A DNA stretch of 64,000 bases from contig JAHDVF020001054.1 in NCBI GenBank assembly GCA_022606425.2, forward strand, positions 496,001 through 560,000, written 5' to 3'. How positions within the stretch are numbered: the stretch's first letter is position 1; the number at the start of each line of letters is the position of its first letter. This DNA is from Lepidostoma basale (lineage: Eukaryota > Arthropoda > Insecta > Trichoptera > Lepidostomatidae). The notes under the pieces were generated by a model that saw only the letters and a program-made list of their open reading frames with translations, did no database searches and was not told the origin of the DNA. Below are positions 49,401 to 58,400 of the stretch, one piece after another. The translations under genes and the position numbers were made by a program.

Positions 49401-52400
49401 CCTTCTCCTATTTGTGAATGCGGTGCAAATGGCGATCTCAAACATTTAATTTTTCAATGCCCTCTTTTAGTAGGGCGGGAAAATTTTCTCAAAGAAATCA
49501 TTAGTGTATTTTTTACATTTCCCATCACCATAGAAGTATTATTGTCATCACAATCAAAAATTGTAATTATATCATTAAATCATTTTCTCTCTGTTGATAA
49601 TTTAAAATTATAGGAATTTCACGATTTTATAATGTAATTAATCTAAAAGTTAGTTTTTTCTACTTCTTTTTCACATAATTATTAAGAATATAATAAATAT
49701 GTGTTATACAAGGATTAATTGTATCTCAATAGAGACGAAGATGCAAGTTGTTTTCTGGGAACAGAAGGTGGTGGCCGAGGCGCTTACAGGACTTATGACC
49801 TGTCATTGGTTGGGTTGAGCGATCGCTTCACGTTTAACAACATTCCCCATTCCGTACAAACCTACCATATATACAAGTTCCAAAAAGTTTGTCAGACGTG
49901 GTGGTCATAACGGCGGAATGGGGAATGTTGTTAAACGTGAAGCGATCGCTCAACCCAACCAATGACAGGTCATAAGTCCTGTAAGCGCCTCAGCCACCAC
50001 CTTCTGTTCCCAGAAAACAACTTGCATCTTCGTCTCTATTGAGATACAATTAATCCTTGTAAAATAAAAATAATTTATCCGCAATGGGTGAAATCCAGTA
50101 TCTGTCTACAAGAATTTGTATACATTCAAAATGTTGTTGTATAAATATTTGTTAGTTTAACCTGTTCAATTATGTTAGGCAATGATGTTATTTTTAAACT
50201 AACTAAAACTAACTAACCATCACGCCGTCTCCCCGAAGGGGTAGGCAGAAAGAATGGACTGCCACACTTTTCTTTCCTGACATATTTCTCTCGCTTCCTC
50301 AACATTCATACATCGTGTCATGCACGCGCGTCGATTTCTCTGACTCCTCACATGGCCGACATTCAATATTTGATTTATTTGATCGTGCCACGTTTTCCTC
50401 GGTCTTCCTCTATTTCTGGTTCCATTTACATCATTAACATATAATTTTTTTACCATTCTTTCTTCATTCATTTTTTCAATATGTCCAAACCATCTTATTG
50501 ATCCTTTCATTATTTTGTTCATTTCATGTTATTTTTAAATGTAATAATTGTTTGTACATAAATATGTAACCTTAATGTATTATTACTTGTATGACACACA
50601 ACACTCCATGGTGAATGTGTCAAAATAATAAATATAAAAAAATAATAATAATAAAAAAAATAATTTGACTCTTAGGTGACCTTCGTGACCGAGTGGTAAG
50701 TGCTCATTTAGGTAAAAAAATATTATCAATTTTAGAAAAAGTACTGGGTTATTGACGTCGACATATTTTGATTGCCACACTGAAGATCCCGGGTTCGATT
50801 CCCGGCGATGGCAGTGTTATTGTCAGTGTGATTGACTTTGGTCTAGTGTAAAATTCAGGTGACAATTAAATGGCGATAGATTAGCTACCTATCATGAGAA
50901 TCGTGTGAAACTTACACCCTCTACGTCGATTTGGCTCCCGTTATCGTGGTGCAAAGAGCGATTCAACAAAAAAGATTCATTTAAATAGTCCATTGTTTTG
51001 GCCTTAACACTATGATACTTTAACATTATAAACTGTTAAATTAAAAAAAACTTTGTTTTATGTATCACAATTGTATTTTTATTTTTCGCGACATCTGTTT
51101 CTTTTACCTATGTTGACATCATCATATTGTAACACCTGTTGATGTAAATAAAGGTTGACGATACATTTTTTTTTAAATTTATCAGTTTATAATTTAATTT
51201 AATACATATTTATTTATTAAGAGCGATATTAATAACATATATTATATAAGGAGGTAGAAATAATGGAATGCCACGCTTTTCTATCCTGAAATACTTCTCT
51301 CGCATCCTCAACGTTCATACACCGTGCAATGGACGCACTCCTCACGGGAGCCGGCCTCAGGCCGATATTAAATATTTGATCGTGTCACGTTTTCCTCGGT
51401 CTTCCTATATTTCAAGATCCATTTACCACACATCGTTACGTATGCTTTTTTAAACATTCTTTCTTCATTCATTCTTTCCATGTGTCAAATCATCTAAATG
51501 ATCCTTTAAGTATTCTGTTCATAACATTTTCATTGGCACCGCATTCACTAATTATATGTTACCACAAATATAAAATATTAGTTAACAAATATTTGTGAAA
51601 TGTATACTTATCTCTGTATACGAGGCGGTAGCCTCTTCGCATTGTGTTAATAAAGTAGTTTGCTAAATGCTAAACAATCATTCTTCATAGATGGCGTTAG
51701 TGGGTGGATTGTATAGATTAATCTTAAAAAATTAATTAGTACAATCAAATCTACATAGATGGCTAACTGGAACTGACACGTGAAGATAGGTATGGATTTG
51801 GAGTATATATACAACTTCCAAAAAATGTATCATGCATGATCATAATAACAATGGTGGAATGGGGAATGTTGTAATTACATAAAGCGTGCGCTTAACCCAA
51901 CCAATGACAGGTCATAAGTCCTGTAAACACCTTGATCATCCATATTCAGTTTCCAGTTTGTTTCTTCGTCTCTATTGAGATACAATTAAAAATTTATATT
52001 AGTTAACAGTTTACAGACGTTAGTATGAAACGAGATTGCAGTTAAACTAAGGCAAAATGAGGCTAAGCAAAATAACTAAGAGTTAAAAATAATAATAGAA
52101 GTAGAAATAAAAATAAAAATAAAAAGTTATATATTATAATATCATGAACATTATGGTCTCACCCACGCCGAAAGGTTGCTCCGATCATTTTGTTGAAATT
52201 TCGCTTGTTCAAATGGAAAACATCAATGTCTCCACAATGCTTATTGTTATTGTCACAAATCCAATACATTGCCGCCCTATGAGCGTAATTAGTACGATTA
52301 ACGGGAAGATGGAAAACTTGGCTCGCAATTGCGAACACATAAGAATTTAATGTTTGATAATAAAGCGTTATAGTTAGTTAAAAAACGTTTTATATTCAAA

Positions 52401-55400
52401 ACATTGTATTACACTCTTCACATACAAGATTCGGATAACTCTTATCTTTCTTCCGTGTACTATTATAAAGTTTTAAATTTATCAAATGTTAACAATAAAA
52501 GTGATGTGCGAATATAGAAAAAAAATAAGGTGTCAGCACTGTGGAACTTCATATTTTTATGAGTTTTTTTTTTTTCACTTTCGACTTTTTTTTCTTGGCA
52601 TGTTTCAAAGATAATTAACCTTCATCATAGGAGAATTATACAAATCTATGAATTCGTTCAATACGTTTCGAAGAATATTAACTTCATCATCGGGAAAAGG
52701 GTGCAAATTTTATATTATGAAACTGTTAAATTCAATAACTTTGTATTTGTATCACAATTGTATTTTATTTTTCGCGACAGCTATTTCATCAACCTATGTT
52801 GACATCATCAGGTGATACAAAAATAAAGTTATTTAATTTTACAGTTTTAAAAAGTTAAGGTAATATAGTGTTTCGGCCAAAACAATGGACTATTTATATA
52901 TTTGTATTTAATCACAGAATGGTTATTATATTTTATGCCAACTAGCTTCGCTTGGACCAAGTTTCATCATGGCAGTATAAAAACTAAACAAGAATACAAA
53001 CTTTATATGTACGGGGGTGCGAGAGGGAAAAGGATAATCGGAAAAATGTTTACCTTTGGAACAGCAAAGCATATTTCAATTGTCTCTTTCTCTATCGCAC
53101 CCCCTCCTCTGATTTCACCACGGTTTTTTTCATAATGCAAACTTTACATGTCCATGTAAAGTTTGCATTATTGATTAATACTGCCCTGATGAAACATGAG
53201 TCCAAGCAAAACTAGTTGGCATCAAATATAATAACCATACCGTGGTTAAATAAAAATTGTTTTGTTCATTTTCAATTTTTTTAAATGTCTTACCACAAAG
53301 TGATTGATTCATACGAAAATTTAAATTTTATATCGATCCCCGAAGATAAAGGTACTCGTATGGCTCTGAAATATGTCGAAATAATGATGATTTTATTCAT
53401 GAAACTCCACAACTAAAAGCGTTATGTTTATATTTGTATAGATCATTTAATTATGCTCTAGCAAAACAAAACATATCACTCTAATAAAACAAAACAAAAC
53501 TTTTATGAAATTGTAATTGGAAATTTTCCAGTTTGCTTATGTTAAAAACATAATTGCACGTATATCGTATGTTCTTATATTTTACGTTCGAAATGTACGC
53601 ATTAAAAAAGGGTTAAAACCATAGATGTTGTTTTCGATATTGCGATTGCGGAATTGCAAAAAGTTGGCTAAAATACAATTATTATTCACCTTAGATGCAC
53701 CCATATTTAAACCACTAGATGTTATATGAAATGCTTTGGTACTAGCATAACTAAGTTATTTAGTTAACGAAGTTAAGCTAATTTCAGTTGAAATCGACAT
53801 TGCCAATTTACTTCAAACTGAAGCGTAGGAAGTGTTACATTATATCGTATAATGTTATATTAGTAAAGTACAGTATCCAGTGGCTTAACGAATCATATTA
53901 AACCCCAAATCAAATATATATATTATGCCAATTTAATTTACGGTTGAAATTAAATTTTTTTTTCCTGTGAAGGACTTAATTTGTGTTATAGCATTATTAA
54001 AAATAATTTAAAACATATTTTACATATTTTAGTTCAATCTACACTAGCGCCATCTATTGAGACTAGAGGTAAGCATAAATGCTAACCTCTAGTCTCAATA
54101 GATGGCGCTAGTGTGGATTGAACTAAAATATGTGAATTGTTTCTCAACATGGTAGCATATATACAACTTTCAAATAATTTTCAGACGTGGTGTTCGTAGA
54201 AGGGCGGAATGGGGAATGTTATATTACATAATGCGATCGCTTAACCCAACCAATGACAGGTCATAAGTCCTGTAAACGCCTCGACCACCATATTCTCTTT
54301 CCAAATAATTTACATCTTCGGCTCTATTGAGATACAATAAAAACTTTTAAATTATTTTTACACAACTTTTGTTGAAACGACCTAGTTGGCCAAACCTTCC
54401 ACCACAGTGACAATAGAATAGGAGATACGGCGCTTTTTAGGATCATCGTTATTTCATTTTTTTTTTTACAGACATAACGAACGAATAATATTAAGACGGC
54501 TCATTTGGGCACAAAACGGTTTAGCAAAAATACAATAAGATATGAAACTAAGAAATATCATATGTCAGAAAGATTCCAAATATGTCGACGCCAGTGAGGC
54601 AGTAAGTACTATTTCTAAAATTGATAACATATTTTTATAAGCACTGCCTCGCTGGCATTAAAAATTTCCAAATCTGAGACGATTGAATTCCACGTCCAAA
54701 TCGCTCTTCCTACTGGCATCACCAAAGGCAGATTAGTTCTGCGTGACAGATTAAATAACAATTGATGTCGGTGTCGCAGATAGCCATCAAGATCAAAAAT
54801 ACCTATTTGTTCCAGAACACAGACGTTCTCAATAGAGTCCCGAATCAGCTTGAAAAAATGTGTGATATAAACGTGTCGTTAATACAAAGAAGAAGAAGAA
54901 GAACAACAATCGACTTCCAGGAAAACCATCCAAAAAATGGCGAAACAGTTGGATATCTATATGTTATTATAGAAAAACGCTTCGAGAATTAACAGGACAC
55001 CAGAAAGGATAGAAGATTTTTTTATATACGAGTATATACCGGTAAGTTGAACCACTGTCTCCAACATTACACGTACGTTTAAATTACCTCTTCAATGAGT
55101 TTATTTCCGTACCAGGACATCATGAGTACCTGCGTCATTGAGGAAGACAGGAAGAGCGTGTATTTTACCAGGGCTCCGGGAGGCGCTATCTGAAACATGC
55201 ATTACACTTATTTAATTACGTACTACCCTGCTTGAACCTAAGTACGCAGGTATTAGGCGTTCTCTTTATTAAGCTAACGATTTATTACATACTTAATATA
55301 TGGGGGTGTTTGAACGTTTGTTAATTTTCCTACGTACGTACGATAAATAAGGTTATAGAGCGTAAAGACAATTTTTTTATGAACCTAAAGAGTTTATACT

Positions 55401-58400
55401 TTCGTATAAAGAACTTAATTTGTGGTCATAATCATAATATGAAGGAAAACGCCTGTCTTCTAGGAGTTTTATTATATTTTAGATGGAATGACATGTTACG
55501 CCCTTCTTCTTCTTCTTCTTCCTTAGCCTATTCCCGTCCACTCCTAGACAAAGGCCTCCTCCATTCGCTTACATGTCACTCTGTCCTGTGCAGACTGCAT
55601 CCAGGTTATTCCAACGTGTCTGTTCAGATCATCCTTCTACCATAGTTGCGGTCGCCCTGCACTTCTCTCTACCGTCCACGTCAGCAGTCATCTTGTTCAC
55701 TTTTCGCCTGAGCTTCTGGCTACGTGACCTACCCACTGCCATTTTAGAGTCGCCACCCGGTGGATGATGTCAGTGACCTTTGTTTTTTTCTCTCACCTTT
55801 TAGGTCTCTTTGAGTCACTCGTAGTTTCTCGGCACTTTGTTTGGACAGTGTAACAGTTTCAAGACCATAAGTACCAACTGGCAGATCGCAGGCTTCATAA
55901 ACTTTTCATTCGTTCAAATGTCTGATATTTGATAATGCCTAATAAGGGCGAGACATTTCATTCCATCTTAAATATTTAAAAAATCCTAGAATACGTCCTA
56001 AATAAAATTAATTAAGGGTCACTAAGATGGTTTTGATATATGGAACGAATGTATGAAAGAAAACTGGTTAAAATATCAAGTAGTGTGAATGGAAAATGAT
56101 GTTGAGGAAGGCCAAAAAAGACATGGCATGACCAAATACATTAATTACTAGAACTCCGTCATGTTAGAAGTAGGAACAATCAACAAGCGTACATGTCACG
56201 ATTTGTCGAAGAGCGTGGCGGTCCATCCTCTCTGCCTACACCTCCGGGGAAACGCTTGATGGCTAGTAAGCTTCGATAGCTTACTTCTCCAAATTAAAAT
56301 AAGTAAATAATTAAAATTTTGGAGTAATTGCAGAATCAATAACGCACGCACCCAGAAAGATTGCATTTTATTTATATGGACAACCATATCTTCTTCTTCT
56401 TATTTTTGTCCTGTCACACCTCTGTGGTGCATAGGGCCTCAAGGAACCTTCTCCACCCGACTCTATCGCATGACTGATGCCAAACATCATCCCAAGAGGT
56501 CTGCTGCCGTAACCTCGTCCTGCAGGGCTCTTCTCCAAGTGGCTCTAGGTCTGCCTCGCTTTCTCTTTCCCCCATATGTGACCAGTCTAGTGCGCCCTGA
56601 GCGATGCAGGCTGGGTTCCGTCTCAGAGTATGACCGATCCACTGCCATTTGCGTCTAGCGACATGTGTTCTAATTGGCTTTTCGCCTGCCATGGTCCAGA
56701 GAACGGCATTTGACACTGTTTGGGGCTAATAGATTTTGAATATTGAGCGAAGGCACCTATTTATAAACACCTGGAGTTTACCAATAACGTCCGCGGTAGA
56801 TTTCCAAGTCTCTCATCCGTACAGCAGTACGCTTTTAACGCTACTGCTGAATATTTGGAGCTTGAGCTTTCTCGAAACGATACCGGAACGCCATACAGGG
56901 CGAAGCATAGCGAATGCTCCCCTTGCCTTGTTGAGTCTGCTGGCTACATCTTCTTCCGTACCTCCCGAACCTGCTATCATACCACCATTTAAACGAGATT
57001 AACTTCTTTGCATTAATAAATAAAGTTTTTTCATTAACAGTTATAAATAAATATTGTAAAAAAATCTTTGTTTTTGTTTAGACATGCCATATTTATTGAA
57101 ATTTACTACCAACCTTTATATAAATTAGTTATTTTTAGTGTAAGCAGCGTCTAAAATATCAAATTTTCAACACATATTAAATCTTCATAAAGTACGAATG
57201 CTCATCTTTCAAACGAGCTAATAACAATTTAGTCTTGTTACAGAAAAATTCAAACAGATAGCTGCTCGCTTTTTAAGACTCACACCTCCTTTTAGTTTGT
57301 TTATTTACCTTTAAAAGTAGAATCACGTACCGTTATGGAGAAGAGCAGAACACAAATCATGATGGAGCTCATCAAAAGATTTAAGAGAAGAACCAAACTG
57401 AACACAGCTTCCACTTCTTTGCTTATTCTGTTAATATGTTACAAACATTAAAATCAATTAAAACAATTATTTTAATTATTTATATGTATTTGCGTCTTAT
57501 GATGTCTTAAATATCAAATGTATTATACTAACATTGAAATAATGTTATCAACCTGTCCGATGGTATGACAGTACCGGTACGGTTGCACCTACAAATAGTT
57601 TATTACTCATTTAATTGTATCCCAATAGAGACGAAGATGCAAACTGGAAACTGAATATGGTTGATCAAGGTGTTTACAGGACTTATGACCTGTCATTGGT
57701 TGGGTTAAGCGCACGTTTTATGTAATTACAACATTCCCCATTCCACCTATTTTATTTTTGACCAATGTTATTACTATTTTTTTCTCGAATACCCAACGAT
57801 ACTGGCATCAGTGAAACAATTACCCCAAACATTTAAAGTTTTTAGCAGTGTAACTATGATACCATAACGTCATCATTCTCATGTTGCTTGTCAACCTTTT
57901 AAAGTCAGCGATTTATGTGTAATTTAACAATAAACAAAAAGTTCAATCATTTTACGTAAAAAGAAAGAGAAGACTACAAGTACATTTAACAATATCCCAA
58001 TGACTTTCGTGGCGATGACCTTGACGACCTTCATGGCAGAGTGGTAAGAGCTCTGACTGCCATACCGAAAGTTTCGGGTTCGATTCCCAAAGATGGCAGT
58101 GTGATTTTCACACTGTTTTTGGTCTGCTACCTATCACATGTCACGAGAATCAATACTATAGCTTTAAAAAAATAGTATACAGTAATTGGATTCAAGTGAC
58201 CTGTTGTATACATAAAAAAATGGTGTTAACAAACAACATTAAATATTTATTGACAAATTTATTTCTGTGCTTATAACAATTGAAGCTAATATATATTTTT
58301 AAAAAACATGTATGTTTGTTTCAATGTTTGAATACAAAATATTAATGATATGTTTTATTGCTTTTCTGTTCATAAAAAAAGCGTCTAGTTTTTTTTTTTG

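Noticed and set aside
54762..54992. 76-codon plus frame with an arginine run
   Set aside because: The RRRRR stretch comes from an (AGA)n microsatellite and the flanks match a LINE tail on the other strand.
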